From contig NZ_UESZ01000001.1 of assembly GCF_900108585.1 (NCBI RefSeq), forward strand, positions 1,178,001 to 1,242,000: DNA of 64,000 nt. Direction: 5' to 3'. The notes beneath the pieces are model-generated. The model made no database searches. It saw only the letters and a program-made list of their open reading frames with translations, and was not told the DNA's origin. Of this stretch, positions 53,086 through 62,888 are shown one piece after another. Source of the stretch: Branchiibius hedensis (GTDB lineage: Bacteria > Actinomycetota > Actinomycetes > Actinomycetales > Dermatophilaceae). A program made the translations under genes and the position numbers. Every line of letters starts with the position of its first letter. Position 1 is the first letter of the stretch.

Positions 53086-54525
53086 TTGCGCATCGATGAG
53101 TACTACCGGATCCTGCGCCGACACTGGAAGATCATCGTCGCGGCCACCTTGGCCGCGATCGCGGTGATGTTTGTCTGGGACCTGTTCCAGCCCAAGGTGT
53201 ATCAGGCGTCATCGTCCGGTTTCGTGACCGCTGGCCAGCCTCAGAACCTGTCCGAAGCAGCCTTCGGTGACCAACTCGCCAAGTCGCGCGCCACGTCGTA
53301 CGTCGATGTCGCCCAGAGCCGCGCCGTCGCCCAGCAGGTCATCGATGACCTGAACTTGCAGACCACGCCGGCAGCCCTGATCAACCAGATCAGCGTGGAT
53401 CAGCCGACCAATACCGTGCTACTACGGATCTCGGCGAACGCCAGCAGCCCGGAACAGGCCCAGGCGATCGCCAACGCCTGGGTGAAGGCGCTGGCGGCCC
53501 AGGTGGCGAAGATCGAGGGATCCGGCGCCAATTCGCTGCGCATCAACGTCCAGGACCCGGCCCAGTTGCCGTCCTCGCCGATTTCGCCCAACACCAAGCT
53601 CGACCTGATCATCGCCGGCATCGTTGGTCTGCTCGGGGGTATCGGCCTGGCGATGTTGCGCAGTCAGATGGATGGCCGGTTGCGCGATCCGAACAAGGTC
53701 CGCGAGCAGTTCGGGGTGCCGGTCCTGGGTTCTGTGCCGCAGAACGCGCAGTTGAGCAAATCCGAACGGACGATCCCGATCGTCGTCGGCGAGGGGGTTC
53801 GCACCGACACCGAGGGTCTGGTGACCGCCGAGGCCTTCTTGAAGATGCGGACCAGCCTGCAGTACATGAACGTCGACCGCACGCTGCGGGTGATCGTGGT
53901 GTCCAGCCCCAACCCGGATGACGGCAAGTCCACGGTGGCGGCCAACATCGCCGCGTCGGTCGCCCTCTCCGGGGAGAAGACGCTCCTGGTGGATGCCGAC
54001 TTGCGTCGGCCCTCGATCGCCACTGGTTTCGGTCTGCTGGACGGTGCGGGCCTGGCGGAGGTGCTGGCCCACCGGGTCGACCTGGCCGACGTTCTCCAGG
54101 ACGCTCCGGAGACACCGAACCTGTCGGTGTTGGCCGCGGGCCTCACCCCGCCCAACCCCAGCGAGATGCTCGGATCCAAGGCGATGAAGACGCTGCTGGA
54201 CGACTTGGCCAAGGAGTACTTCGTCGTCATCGACGCTCCCCCGCTGCTGCCGGTCACCGACGCGGCAATCCTGGGCACGCAGGTCGACGGCGTCGTGGTC
54301 GTGATCTGCGCGGGCAAGACCCTGGACCACCAGTTGGAGACCTCGCTGCGCAGCCTGCACGAGGTGCACGCGGACGTCCTGGGTGTCGTGATGAACAAGC
54401 TCAGCCAGCGCGACATGCAGTCGTACTACGGCAGCGGGTATGGCACCTACTACGGCCGTGACCTGGACCCACCGGCGCGCTCCGCGCGTGAGCGTTCCGT
54501 GCGGCGGCAACGCAGCAAGAACTGA
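53086..54525 (+). CDS. Chain-length determinant/tyrosine autokinase (Wzz-BY-kinase)
   Basis: Bifunctional protein controlling exopolysaccharide assembly. Residues 1-195 are Wzz-like, with transmembrane segments near 16-33 and 172-192; the cytoplasmic BY-kinase follows with Walker A NPDDGKST near 275-283, Walker A' LLVDADLRRP near 300 and Walker B FVVIDAPPLLP. The C-terminal tail has a tyrosine cluster (QSYYGSGYGTYYG, near 446-458) for autophosphorylation. Start TTG 53086 is supported by GGGAGG (53074-53079). The 479 residues are typical. Confidence 0.9.
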   Translation: MRIDEYYRILRRHWKIIVAATLAAIAVMFVWDLFQPKVYQASSSGFVTAGQPQNLSEAAFGDQLAKSRATSYVDVAQSRAVAQQVIDDLNLQTTPAALINQISVDQPTNTVLLRISANASSPEQAQAIANAWVKALAAQVAKIEGSGANSLRINVQDPAQLPSSPISPNTKLDLIIAGIVGLLGGIGLAMLRSQMDGRLRDPNKVREQFGVPVLGSVPQNAQLSKSERTIPIVVGEGVRTDTEGLVTAEAFLKMRTSLQYMNVDRTLRVIVVSSPNPDDGKSTVAANIAASVALSGEKTLLVDADLRRPSIATGFGLLDGAGLAEVLAHRVDLADVLQDAPETPNLSVLAAGLTPPNPSEMLGSKAMKTLLDDLAKEYFVVIDAPPLLPVTDAAILGTQVDGVVVVICAGKTLDHQLETSLRSLHEVHADVLGVVMNKLSQRDMQSYYGSGYGTYYGRDLDPPARSARERSVRRQRSKN

Positions 54526-54537
54526 CGGGCGCGCGTC

Positions 54538-54572
54538 AGAAGGCCCCCGGTCGAATCGACCGGGGGCCTTCT
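54538..54572. terminator. Bidirectional hairpin terminator
   Basis: A perfect 17-base inverted repeat around 54555, rich in GC in the middle and flanked by AAG and CTT bases. It lies between the stops of the BY-kinase gene and the convergent WecB/TagA-type gene, and it can end transcripts from both. Confidence 0.9.
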
Positions 54573-54593
54573 GGTGTGTCGGGGTGGTTTCCC

Positions 54594-55412
54594 TCAGCTA
54601 CGAGCGACGATCCGCACGAACTGGGCGTTGCCGACCAGGTAGCGATGCGCGAGGCGGCGCGGCTCGCTGGCCAGACGGAACAGCCATTCGACACCGGCGC
54701 GTTGCATCCATTCCGGCGCCTCGGCCTTGGTCTGGGCGACGAAGTCGAAGGCCGCCCCCACGCCGACGCACAGCGCGCCGGTCGCGGCCGCCAACTGCGC
54801 AGCGGCGAAATCCTGTTTCGGAGTGCCCAGGGCAACCCAGATGATGTGCGGGTCCGTGTCGCCGATCCGTTCCTGGGCCGCGCTGACGAACGCTGCGTCG
54901 ACGGGGCCGAACGGCGGCGCCCACTGACCAGCGATCTTCGCCGCCGGGAATTCGTGGGACACCTGTGCCACCAGGGCCGCCAGGGTCTCTTCGGTCGTGC
55001 CGAGGAAGAAGTGGCGAACGCCCTGGGTCTGACCGCGGCGCAAGCACTCTTTGAACAACGACGGGCCACGCACCCGGCCGGCGCCAGTGACGTTGCGGCG
55101 CTTCATGATCCACTCGATCGGTGCTCCGTCGGCGTAGGTGGAACCGACACCGTTGAGCACCTGGGCGTAACTGCTGTCCTCGTCGGCGACGACGACCGAA
55201 TACGCATTCGCGAGTCGGACCGACCATCCGCGGGTCCGGTGCTCATCCACAGCGTCGCGTAGCAACTGATCCACCGCAGTGTCGAGGGTGGCGACCGTGA
55301 AGTCGACTCCTCCGACGCGGTGCTGGTCTTCGCGCGGGGCGTACCCCCGGGCAAAGACTCTCTCCGTTGGCGGGGACGGGAGGCTCACAAGGCCAGGGCT
55401 AGGGTGTAACAC
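54594..55412 (-). CDS. WecB/TagA/CpsF family glycosyltransferase
   Basis: A 272-residue GT26-type enzyme that adds a sugar (often ManNAc or similar) to a lipid-linked polysaccharide precursor. Family landmarks: VGGVDFTVATLDTAVDQLL near 33, LANAYSVVVADED near 66, GADGAPIEW-like TYADGAPIEWIMKRR near 92, FLGTTEETLAAL and VALGTPKQDFA near 195 and GVGAAFDFVAQTK near 218. Alternative in-frame GTG at 55388 would shorten it by 8 residues. The gene points away from the rest of the locus. Confidence 0.88.
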   Translation of the reverse strand: MLHPSPGLVSLPSPPTERVFARGYAPREDQHRVGGVDFTVATLDTAVDQLLRDAVDEHRTRGWSVRLANAYSVVVADEDSSYAQVLNGVGSTYADGAPIEWIMKRRNVTGAGRVRGPSLFKECLRRGQTQGVRHFFLGTTEETLAALVAQVSHEFPAAKIAGQWAPPFGPVDAAFVSAAQERIGDTDPHIIWVALGTPKQDFAAAQLAAATGALCVGVGAAFDFVAQTKAEAPEWMQRAGVEWLFRLASEPRRLAHRYLVGNAQFVRIVARS

Positions 55413-55589
55413 GCGTCACATTCCAGCACTTACGGAAGCGTAGGTCAATGGTTTCCTACCTTCCGGTAGCCACAAACTTTTTCTCGGTCTTGTCCAGTCA
55501 GATGTGACTTGGTTCATAGAATGTGGCGCATTACGCTTGCGTAGCTTTACCGGCTCGACATCCGCGCCGGTTCCGACCGGGAGGTGTGT

Positions 55590-57389
55590 GTGGACTTCGG
55601 TCTGGTGACGATCCACTTCCGCCGGCCGGAGGCGATCCAGGAACTCCTCGCGCAGTCGGCCCACTGGGACTGTCCCCCCGCGCACACGATCGTGGTCGAC
55701 AACAGCGCCGGATCGGTCGGGTTGGACGGCCGCGGGCTGGCGGGCTGCGAGATCGTTCCGGCGCCGGACAACCCGGGCTATGCCGCTGCCGCGAACATCG
55801 GGATCGCCCGGTTGCGAGAGCTGGGCGTTCGGTACGCCCTGGTCATGACCCAGGAAGCACGCCTGTCAGCAGAGGGATCCCGGTTGCTCGGCGCCGCATT
55901 GGCCAACGACCCGCAAGCGGCGGTGGCTGCGCCGATCCTGGAATACGTGTCGGCCCCGGGGGTTGTCTTCTCCGCCGGCGGAGACCTACTGGCCGATGCC
56001 CAGACCCGTCATCGGGCCCAGGGCGAACCTCGCGCGACGCTCGCCGACCCGGGTGCGCCCTACGGCGTGGACTGGGCGGACGGTGCGGTGCTGCTGCTGG
56101 ATCTGGACGCCACCGCGCGGGTAGGCGACTTCGATACCGCCTATTTCCTGTACGTCGAGGAGATCGACCTGCAGCTTGCGCTGCGCACCCTCGGCTACCG
56201 CGTCCTGCTGGTGCCGCAGGCGATCGGCTGGCAGGAGCCGGGACGCTATCCGACCTACCTACGCTTCCGTAACAGCCGGTATCTCACCGACAAGTTCACC
56301 GGCGTCCTTCGTCCGTACCCGTGGCGCCGCGTGATCCTTCGCGATGCAGCGAAGCGGGTCATCGGACGCGGCGCGCGATGGGATCTCGCGGCGGCGCTGC
56401 AAGGGGTTGATGCGGCTCGGTGCGGCCGCATGGGCAACCCGGACGCGCCACCAGAACGGGTCACCATTTTGTGCGAGTTCACTCCCGAAGAGCTGCATAC
56501 CGGTGTGGCCGGACGGCTTCGGCACGCCCAGGCGATGTACCCGGACGCGCAGGTCCGGTGGGTGCACGACGGCCCCCGATCCGAAGTCTCGCTGCGGAAT
56601 CGCTTGCGTGCGGCGCGGACCTTCGAGGCACCTGACGACGCCGGCGAGTTGATCGTGCTCGCCCTGGGGTCGCCGCCGATGATGCAGTTGGCGCGGCGGC
56701 TGCACCGCCAAGGACGCACCGTGCGCCTCGACCTGTCCGACAGTGTGCTGTTGCAGTGGCGCGCCCGGCTCGCCGCGGCGGATCCCAAACTGCTGGCGGT
56801 CGGAGCCTGGATGATCGCGCTGCACGCCACGTCGCCGATGCTTCCCGCGGCCTACATCAGCCAGCGCGACAACCGGGCTGATGGTGTCCTGAACCGGCTG
56901 CGTCCGGTCGAGATCATCCCGGCCAGTGCCCCTGCGACAGTGGCCAATCTGCCCGCGTTCCGGTGGCCGGCGCAGCGGGTCGTGTGCGGTGGTGATTTCG
57001 CGTCGTTCCACAATGCGGCCGGTCTCGACCTGTTGTGCGCGGCGGTGCGCACCGCGCCGGTCGGCATACCCGTGGAACTCTTCGGCCCGTCGGCTCCGGC
57101 CCGCCCGTTGCCCGACCAGGTCGTGTATCGCGGCTGGGCGGCCAGCACCGACCAGTTGCTGGCCGGCAACTCGGTGGCCTTCATCTCCAACCGGGGCGGC
57201 AGCGGTGTGCCGAACAAACTGTGCGAAGCGATCGCCGCCGGCCGACCCGTGATCGTCCACGAAGAGTTGCGCGATGTGGTCAGCCAGTTGGCTCCGGCCG
57301 GTGCCGCGGACGTGTACTGGTACGACGATCTGGAGTCCCTGCGCACTGCCCTGGTGGCGGTCACCGAACGGACGGCGGTGGCGGCATGA
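55590..57389 (+). CDS. Fused GT2 and GT4-like glycosyltransferase
   Basis: A 599-residue protein with two catalytic folds. The first 240 residues are a GT2 domain: VVDNSAG near 35, APDNPGYAAAANIGIARL near 62, DWADGAVLLLDLDA and YFLYVEEIDLQLAL, resembling rhamnosyltransferases. From about 295 a GT-B-like domain follows with VTILCEFTPEELHTGVAGRLRHA and a C-terminal NRGGSGVPNKLCEAIAAGRPVIV, as in GT4. GTG 55590 fits GGGAGG at 55579-55584; GTG 55584 is an alternative. The next gene overlaps it by 4 bp. Confidence 0.8.
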   Translation: MDFGLVTIHFRRPEAIQELLAQSAHWDCPPAHTIVVDNSAGSVGLDGRGLAGCEIVPAPDNPGYAAAANIGIARLRELGVRYALVMTQEARLSAEGSRLLGAALANDPQAAVAAPILEYVSAPGVVFSAGGDLLADAQTRHRAQGEPRATLADPGAPYGVDWADGAVLLLDLDATARVGDFDTAYFLYVEEIDLQLALRTLGYRVLLVPQAIGWQEPGRYPTYLRFRNSRYLTDKFTGVLRPYPWRRVILRDAAKRVIGRGARWDLAAALQGVDAARCGRMGNPDAPPERVTILCEFTPEELHTGVAGRLRHAQAMYPDAQVRWVHDGPRSEVSLRNRLRAARTFEAPDDAGELIVLALGSPPMMQLARRLHRQGRTVRLDLSDSVLLQWRARLAAADPKLLAVGAWMIALHATSPMLPAAYISQRDNRADGVLNRLRPVEIIPASAPATVANLPAFRWPAQRVVCGGDFASFHNAAGLDLLCAAVRTAPVGIPVELFGPSAPARPLPDQVVYRGWAASTDQLLAGNSVAFISNRGGSGVPNKLCEAIAAGRPVIVHEELRDVVSQLAPAGAADVYWYDDLESLRTALVAVTERTAVAA

Positions 57390-58759
57390 GCAGTTCCGCG
57401 CTGGCGCTCACCCGGGGCAGCACCGGGCGGCACCTGCCGCCGCCGACCCAGGAGCGGCTGACCTGGACCCTACGCATCGTGGTTCCGGCGTTCGTGCTGT
57501 GCGTCTACTACCTGGATGTTCTGCGGATCGTGGGCGTGCCGCCGCGGCTGGTCATCACAGCGCTACTTCTTGCCGTCTTACTCACCGGTATCGGCCCGCA
57601 CGGCCCGCTGACGAGCATCCCCGGCGCGGGCTATCTCACCGCCTTGTTCCTGGTGGGCGCTGGGTTTGCGCTCAGTTCGCTGATCTCCGGCAGTGTGGTC
57701 GCCTCCTCCAACGGGCAACGCTTCCTGATGACCTTTCCGATCGCCGTTGCGGCCGGCTGGGTGCTGGCGTGTTCCCGGGCCGGGCTGGACTATCTGGCGC
57801 GCACGATCGCGACGGTCGGAACGCTCACTGCCGTTCTCGCGATCATCGAGTTTGCGACGGGCCATTCGTTGTTCCGCCGGGACGCCGAGTTCGAGACGTA
57901 CGTGCGCGGCGACTCCGCGCGTGCGGTCGTCGGCGCCGAGCACCCGCTGATCCTTGGTGTGTTGTTGTGCGTCGCCGTGCCCTTCACCTACCGGGCGGTG
58001 CGACGCTGGTGGCTGCGGTGGAGTTGCCTGGCAGTGCTGTTGGCCGGGGTGTACGTCACCGGCAGCCGTGGTCCATGGGGGGTGAGCATCGGTGTGGTGG
58101 TGCTGCTCGCCGTACCCGGTCTTGCGCGGTTCATCGGTCGGCATTTCGGGACGCTGCTCTTCGCGGTGATGGTGGGTCTCGGCGTGCTGTGGTACTTCGC
58201 GAGTCGGGTCTGGCAGCCGGTCACCACCAGCACCGACACCCTCGCCAACAGCATGGAGTACCGGGCGGCCATCTACTCCCTGCTCCCGCGCATCCTGCTC
58301 GCCCAGCCGTTCGGCTACGGGTTGGGTGACCTCCCGACGGGCGTCTGGTTGATCCGGGGCCCCAGCGAAATGACGGACATCACCGCGACCGTCGACTCGC
58401 AGTGGGTGCTGTCCGCGATGCGGCTGGGTTGGCTGGGAGTCGCCCTCGTTTTCCTGCTCGTCGCCATCGCGATCGTGGCGTTGCGTCGCCGGCTCGACTT
58501 CGGTCTGGGCCTGTTCGTCTTCACCGGCTGTGGGACCTTCGTGGCGTTGGATGCCTGGGACGGCGCCGGCAGTTTGTGGATGGTCCTGGTGGGCGTCTGT
58601 GTGCGGCTGATGTCCTACGCGCCGCACAGCATCGAGGCGGGCATCACCGACAATTCCGCGGAATCTGCCGCGCTGCCCCATCCGCCGGGGACCGTCGCCA
58701 TAGGATCGGGCGGACCCGATCGACCACCCCACCGACGACTCCGTAACCAAGAGAAGTGA
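57386..58759 (+). CDS. O-antigen ligase/polymerase-like membrane protein
   Basis: A 457-residue membrane protein with about eleven hydrophobic segments in the layout of the Wzy/WaaL family: [35 protein letters not shown] at the N-terminus, a large extracellular loop near 290-330 ([28 protein letters not shown]) and a closing pair of helices. The family polymerises or ligates exported polysaccharide units. Precise function cannot be read from sequence. ATGA overlap with the fused glycosyltransferase gene. Confidence 0.78.
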   Translation: MSSSALALTRGSTGRHLPPPTQERLTWTLRIVVPAFVLCVYYLDVLRIVGVPPRLVITALLLAVLLTGIGPHGPLTSIPGAGYLTALFLVGAGFALSSLISGSVVASSNGQRFLMTFPIAVAAGWVLACSRAGLDYLARTIATVGTLTAVLAIIEFATGHSLFRRDAEFETYVRGDSARAVVGAEHPLILGVLLCVAVPFTYRAVRRWWLRWSCLAVLLAGVYVTGSRGPWGVSIGVVVLLAVPGLARFIGRHFGTLLFAVMVGLGVLWYFASRVWQPVTTSTDTLANSMEYRAAIYSLLPRILLAQPFGYGLGDLPTGVWLIRGPSEMTDITATVDSQWVLSAMRLGWLGVALVFLLVAIAIVALRRRLDFGLGLFVFTGCGTFVALDAWDGAGSLWMVLVGVCVRLMSYAPHSIEAGITDNSAESAALPHPPGTVAIGSGGPDRPPHRRLRNQEK

Positions 58760-58772
58760 GACGACCACTCCG

Positions 58773-59804
58773 ATGGCTCGCAAACGTGCCCTGATCACCG
58801 GAATCACCGGACAGGACGGTTCCTATCTGGCGGAACTGCTGTTGGCGAAGGGGTACGAGGTGCACGGGCTGATCCGTCGCGCCTCCACCTTCAACACCCA
58901 ACGCATCGACCACCTGTACCAGGACCCGCACGACCCCGAGGCCCGGTTGTTCCTGCACTACGCCGATCTGGGCGACGGGGCGCGACTGGTCACGTTGCTC
59001 AGCGAGATCCGCCCGGCCGAGGTCTACAACCTCGCGGCTCAATCGCACGTGCGCGTCTCGTTCGACGAACCGGAGCACACGGCTGACGTCACCGGGACCG
59101 GCGCGGTCCGGCTGTTGGAAGCGGTGCGGTTGGCGGGCATCGAGACCCGCTTCTACCAGGCGTCGTCGTCGGAGTTGTACGGCGCGACTCCCCCACCGCA
59201 GGACGAGAACTCCCCGTTCTACCCGCGCTCGCCGTACGCCGCCGCCAAGCTCTACAGCTACTGGATCACCAAGAACTATCGCGAGGCGTACGACCTGTTC
59301 GCGGTCAACGGGATCCTGTTCAACCATGAGTCGCCGCGGCGCGGCGAGACCTTCGTCACGCGCAAGATCACCCGTGCGGTCGCCGCCATCAAAGCCGGCC
59401 AGCAACGGGAACTGTTCATGGGCAACCTGGATTCGGTGCGCGACTGGGGCTACGCCCCGGAGTACGTCGAAGGTATGTGGCGGATGCTGCAGACCGACAC
59501 TCCCGATGATTATGTGCTGGCGACCGGTGTCGGCATCACGGTGCGTGATTTCCTGCAGACCGCGTTCGAACACGCCGGGCTCGACTGGCAGGATCACGTG
59601 CGTTTCGACGAGCGGTACCTGCGCCCGACCGAGGTGGATGCGTTGGTCGGCAACCCGAAACATGCCGAAGCGGATCTGGGTTGGAAGGCGTCCGTTGACG
59701 GACACGCCCTGGCCCGGCTCATGGTGGATGCCGACATTGCCGCACTGAAGTGCGCCGGCACGCCCTGGGTGGATCGGGTCGACCTGCCAAGCTGGGTCGC
59801 GTGA
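58773..59804 (+). CDS. gmd: GDP-mannose 4,6-dehydratase
   Basis: First step of GDP-L-fucose synthesis: converts GDP-mannose to GDP-4-keto-6-deoxymannose. The 343 residues show the NAD(P) loop [10 protein letters not shown] at 9-18, [16 protein letters not shown] near 31, LAAQSHV near 87, the catalytic SSSELYG and the SDR pair in [12 protein letters not shown] near 151. Downstream motif [16 protein letters not shown] is typical of Gmd. 13 bp after the O-antigen-ligase-like gene. Confidence 0.94.
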   Translation: MARKRALITGITGQDGSYLAELLLAKGYEVHGLIRRASTFNTQRIDHLYQDPHDPEARLFLHYADLGDGARLVTLLSEIRPAEVYNLAAQSHVRVSFDEPEHTADVTGTGAVRLLEAVRLAGIETRFYQASSSELYGATPPPQDENSPFYPRSPYAAAKLYSYWITKNYREAYDLFAVNGILFNHESPRRGETFVTRKITRAVAAIKAGQQRELFMGNLDSVRDWGYAPEYVEGMWRMLQTDTPDDYVLATGVGITVRDFLQTAFEHAGLDWQDHVRFDERYLRPTEVDALVGNPKHAEADLGWKASVDGHALARLMVDADIAALKCAGTPWVDRVDLPSWVA

Positions 59805-60766
59805 CTAGCTTCATCCCGGGTCCGTTGGACCGCTCCCGCCGGTTCTATGTTGCCGGGCACCGGGGTTTGGTGGGGTCGGCGATCGTGCGCCGTCTCGAGC
59901 AGGCCGGGTTCACCGACGTCGTCGGCGCCTCTTCCAGCGAACTGGACCTTCGGGACCGGGACGCAGTGTTCCGGTACGTCGAGGCCAACCGCCCGACGTA
60001 CCTCGCCCTGGCCGCCGCCAAGGTCGGCGGAATCATGGCGAACAACACCTACCCGGTCGACTTCCTGTCGGAGAACCTGCAGATCCAGGTCAACGTCCTG
60101 GACGCTGCTCGTCACTACGGCGTCGAACGGCTGATCTTCTTGGGTTCGTCGTGCATCTACCCGAAACTGGCGCCGCAGCCGATCCGGGAGGAGGCGCTGC
60201 TGACCGGTCACCTCGAACCGACCAACGACGCGTACGCGATCGCCAAGATCGCCGGCATCCTGCAGGTGCAGGCGGTACGCCGACAGGACGGTCTCGCCTG
60301 GATCAGCGCCATGCCGACCAACCTCTACGGTCCCGCAGACAACTTCTCCCCCACGGGATCGCACGTGCTGCCGGCGTTGATCCGCCGCTACCACGAGGCG
60401 GTGAGGGACGGCGCCGGGTCGGTCACGAACTGGGGCACCGGCACACCGCGGCGTGAGTTCCTGCACGTCGATGATCTCGCCGACGCAGTGTTGTTCCTCC
60501 TGGAGAACTACGACGGACCAACACAGGTCAACGTCGGTGTCGGCCGCGACGAGTCGATCTCACAGATCGCCGAGCGGGTTGCGCAGGTCACCGGATTCAC
60601 CGGTGAAACCCATTGGGACACCAGCAAACCCGACGGCACGCCGCAAAAACTACTGGACGTCAGCTTCTTGGAGTCGCTGGGTTGGAAATCCCGGATCGAC
60701 CTGACCAGCGGACTGGCGTCGACCTACGAGTGGTTCCTGGAACACCAGAGCGCACTGCGGCGGTGA
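59801..60766 (+). CDS. fcl: GDP-L-fucose synthase (epimerase/reductase)
   Basis: Converts the Gmd product to GDP-L-fucose. The 321-residue SDR shows [15 protein letters not shown] near 17, [12 protein letters not shown] near 71, LGSSCIYPK near 109 and the YxxxK pair in [10 protein letters not shown] near 140, with [16 protein letters not shown] and [13 protein letters not shown] further on, a near-perfect family set. GTG 59801 overlaps the gmd stop by 4 bp. The pair indicates fucose in the exopolysaccharide. Confidence 0.94.
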   Translation: MTSFIPGPLDRSRRFYVAGHRGLVGSAIVRRLEQAGFTDVVGASSSELDLRDRDAVFRYVEANRPTYLALAAAKVGGIMANNTYPVDFLSENLQIQVNVLDAARHYGVERLIFLGSSCIYPKLAPQPIREEALLTGHLEPTNDAYAIAKIAGILQVQAVRRQDGLAWISAMPTNLYGPADNFSPTGSHVLPALIRRYHEAVRDGAGSVTNWGTGTPRREFLHVDDLADAVLFLLENYDGPTQVNVGVGRDESISQIAERVAQVTGFTGETHWDTSKPDGTPQKLLDVSFLESLGWKSRIDLTSGLASTYEWFLEHQSALRR

Positions 60767-62124
60767 GCGTGTCCACCCCGCAGCAGCGGCAACTGCAGCG
60801 ACGTTGGTACTGGAACGATCTGGGGGTCACCGGCTACCTGACGGTCACGATCACGGTGCTGCTGGGCCCCTACCTGACCACCGTTGCGAACGCGGCTGCG
60901 TGCCCTGGTCAACCCACGGACCAGACGTGCCGCACCAACTTGCACGTCCTGGGTGTCCCGATCGCCCCCGGCTCGGTCGTGCCCTACACCCTGACCGCGG
61001 GCACGATCGTGGCGGCCGTGCTGCTGATCCTGGGTGGTGCGATCGCCGACCGGGCGCGGCGACCCGCCCGCCTGCTGGCGTTCTTTGCCAGCGTCGGCTC
61101 GCTGGCAGCGATGGGGTTGTCGCTGGTGACGGGTACCCGGTGGGGATTGGGCGTCGTACTGGCGATGATCTCCACCGTCTGCATCGCGTTGAGCACCAGT
61201 GTCTACAACGCCATCATGGTGCGCATCACGCCGGCCGAAGACCGCGACCGGGTGTCCAGCATCGGGTGGTCCTTCGGGTACATCGGCGGCGCGCTCCTGC
61301 TGATCGTCGCGCTGGTCCTGCTCGGCGTGCACGACGCAGTGGGACTGAGCACCACGGGAGCGGTGCGGGTCATCTTCCTGCTCTCCGGTCTGTGGTGGGC
61401 GGCCTTTGCGTGGTACTCCGCGACCGGACTCGGCAGTGTGCGCAACCAGAGTCCGACCGACTCGCTCGCCGCTGCTCTACGGGCTGGGCTCAGCCAGCTG
61501 CGGGCGACCTTCGGGGAGATCCGCCGCTACCCGCAGACCTTCCGCTTCCTGGTGGCCTTCCTGCTCTACAACGACGGCATCCAGACGGTGATCAGCTCGG
61601 CGAGTCTTTATGGCAACCGACAACTCGGATTCAGCGACAACCAGTTGGTGCTCACGATCCTCTGGGTGCAGATCGTCGCGTTCGCCGGAGCGCTGGGCTT
61701 CGCCCGGTTGGCAGCCCGGTTCGGCTCCCAACGCAGCATCCTGTACAGCCTGGCGGCCTGGACCGTGGTGGTGACGGTCGCCTTCTTCCTCCCCCGCGGC
61801 GCGTTCCTGCTCTGGCTCCTGCTGGCAACCGGCATCGGGATGGTCCTGGGAGGCAGTCAGTCGTTGAGCCGCTCGTTGTTCAGTCACCTGATCCCCAGCG
61901 GCGAGGAGACGAAGTACTTCAGCTTCTACCAGGCGATGGAACGCGGCACGAGTTGGTTCGGGACGCTGCTGTTCGGGCTGATCTTCCAGTGGGTGCACGA
62001 TTACCGCTGGTCGATCTTGACCCTGGTGGTCTTCTTCGCCGCAGGGGCCGCGATCCTCCGCACGGTCGATATCCGTGCTGGCATCGCCGCGGTCGGAAAC
62101 CAGGTCCCGGCCACCCTGAGGTGA
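60763..62124 (+). CDS. MFS transporter, UMF1 (Atg22-like) family
   Basis: A 453-residue major-facilitator protein of the UMF1 group, related to yeast Atg22. It has about twelve hydrophobic segments and the group-typical WYWNDLGVTGYL near 13, LGGAIADRARRPARLLAFF, and YNAIMVRITPAEDRDRVSSIGWSFGYIGG near 147. Its substrate is unknown. GTG start overlaps the fcl stop by 4 bp, so it belongs to the fucose/polysaccharide operon; converges with the fxsA gene. Confidence 0.85.
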   Translation: MSVSTPQQRQLQRRWYWNDLGVTGYLTVTITVLLGPYLTTVANAAACPGQPTDQTCRTNLHVLGVPIAPGSVVPYTLTAGTIVAAVLLILGGAIADRARRPARLLAFFASVGSLAAMGLSLVTGTRWGLGVVLAMISTVCIALSTSVYNAIMVRITPAEDRDRVSSIGWSFGYIGGALLLIVALVLLGVHDAVGLSTTGAVRVIFLLSGLWWAAFAWYSATGLGSVRNQSPTDSLAAALRAGLSQLRATFGEIRRYPQTFRFLVAFLLYNDGIQTVISSASLYGNRQLGFSDNQLVLTILWVQIVAFAGALGFARLAARFGSQRSILYSLAAWTVVVTVAFFLPRGAFLLWLLLATGIGMVLGGSQSLSRSLFSHLIPSGEETKYFSFYQAMERGTSWFGTLLFGLIFQWVHDYRWSILTLVVFFAAGAAILRTVDIRAGIAAVGNQVPATLR

Positions 62125-62133
62125 GGACCGTCC

Positions 62134-62682
62134 TCACTCCTTGACGATTTCGCCCTCGATGATCGGCAAGCCGTTGCGTGAATCCTCCGTGGCCGGGGCG
62201 CCCGCACGATGGGTCTGACCGGGGACGGTTGGCTGCTGCGCTGCGGCGACCACGGACACCGCCCGCGCTGAGACCACACCGGCCAGCAGTCGCCCGGCGG
62301 GCCGACGCACCCAGGGGATCAGCAACAGCGCGCCGATCACGGCACTGACGAAGCCCGGGACGACCATGAGCATGCTCGCGGCGATACCGACCGCGGAACC
62401 GCCGACCGTGGCGGGGTTGACCGGCGTGACCACGGTCTCCGCGCCGTACCGCGATCGGGTGCCGCCCTCGCGCCAGGTCCGCATGGCCGCGGCCAGTTGG
62501 TGGCGGGTCACGCTGATACCGGCGAAGCTGACCGCGAGCAGCACGAGAAGCGCTGGTCCCCAGCCGATGAACTGGGCCACGGCGTACAGCACGGCGATCT
62601 CGATCACCAGCCACAGCACGGCCCCGACCGCGAACCAGCGGGGACGGCGGCGACTGGAGCCGGCAGCCAAGGGGGCGTTCAT
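62134..62682 (-). CDS. fxsA: FxsA family membrane protein
   Basis: Small cytoplasmic-membrane protein of the FxsA family; the E. coli member is a suppressor of phage F exclusion when overproduced. The 182 residues have two N-terminal hydrophobic segments (VGAVLWLVIEIAVLYAVAQFIGWGPALLVLLAVSFAGISVTRHQL) and the pair (MLMVVPGFVSAVIGALLLIPWVRR), as usual. The function in actinobacteria is not known. It converges with the MFS gene and is divergent from rbpA. Confidence 0.88.
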   Translation of the reverse strand: MNAPLAAGSSRRRPRWFAVGAVLWLVIEIAVLYAVAQFIGWGPALLVLLAVSFAGISVTRHQLAAAMRTWREGGTRSRYGAETVVTPVNPATVGGSAVGIAASMLMVVPGFVSAVIGALLLIPWVRRPAGRLLAGVVSARAVSVVAAAQQPTVPGQTHRAGAPATEDSRNGLPIIEGEIVKE

Positions 62683-62757
62683 ACCAAGCAGAACGTGTGA
62701 CAGCGGCGATGGATTCCGCGAGCAGGACTCAACACAGGAAAATCACAGGATCCGGAT

Positions 62758-62783
62758 GGAACACCAGGGGCCGGTGGGGCGTT
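62758..62783 (+). promoter_or_regulatory. SigR/SigH-type promoter of rbpA
   Basis: GGAAC (62758-62762), then 18 bases, then GTT (62781-62783) matches the SigR/SigH extracytoplasmic sigma pattern (GGAAY-N18-GTT). It lies about 106 bp before the rbpA ATG. The rbpA gene of Streptomyces is known to be in the thiol-stress SigR regulon, which supports the call. Confidence 0.7.
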
Positions 62784-62888
62784 ACACCCATTGACAGTAC
62801 GGAGCGCCGGACCGGCCTCCCGCCTGGCTGCCGGATCCGCCATCGTGGTGAGCAGCCTTGTAATCAGAACGAGTCGGAAGGAACCGAC

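Noticed and set aside
57578-58807. A 409-residue minus-strand open frame opposite the O-antigen-ligase-like gene
   Set aside because: Gln/His/Arg-rich with no known domain; it mirrors the hydrophobic plus-strand gene.
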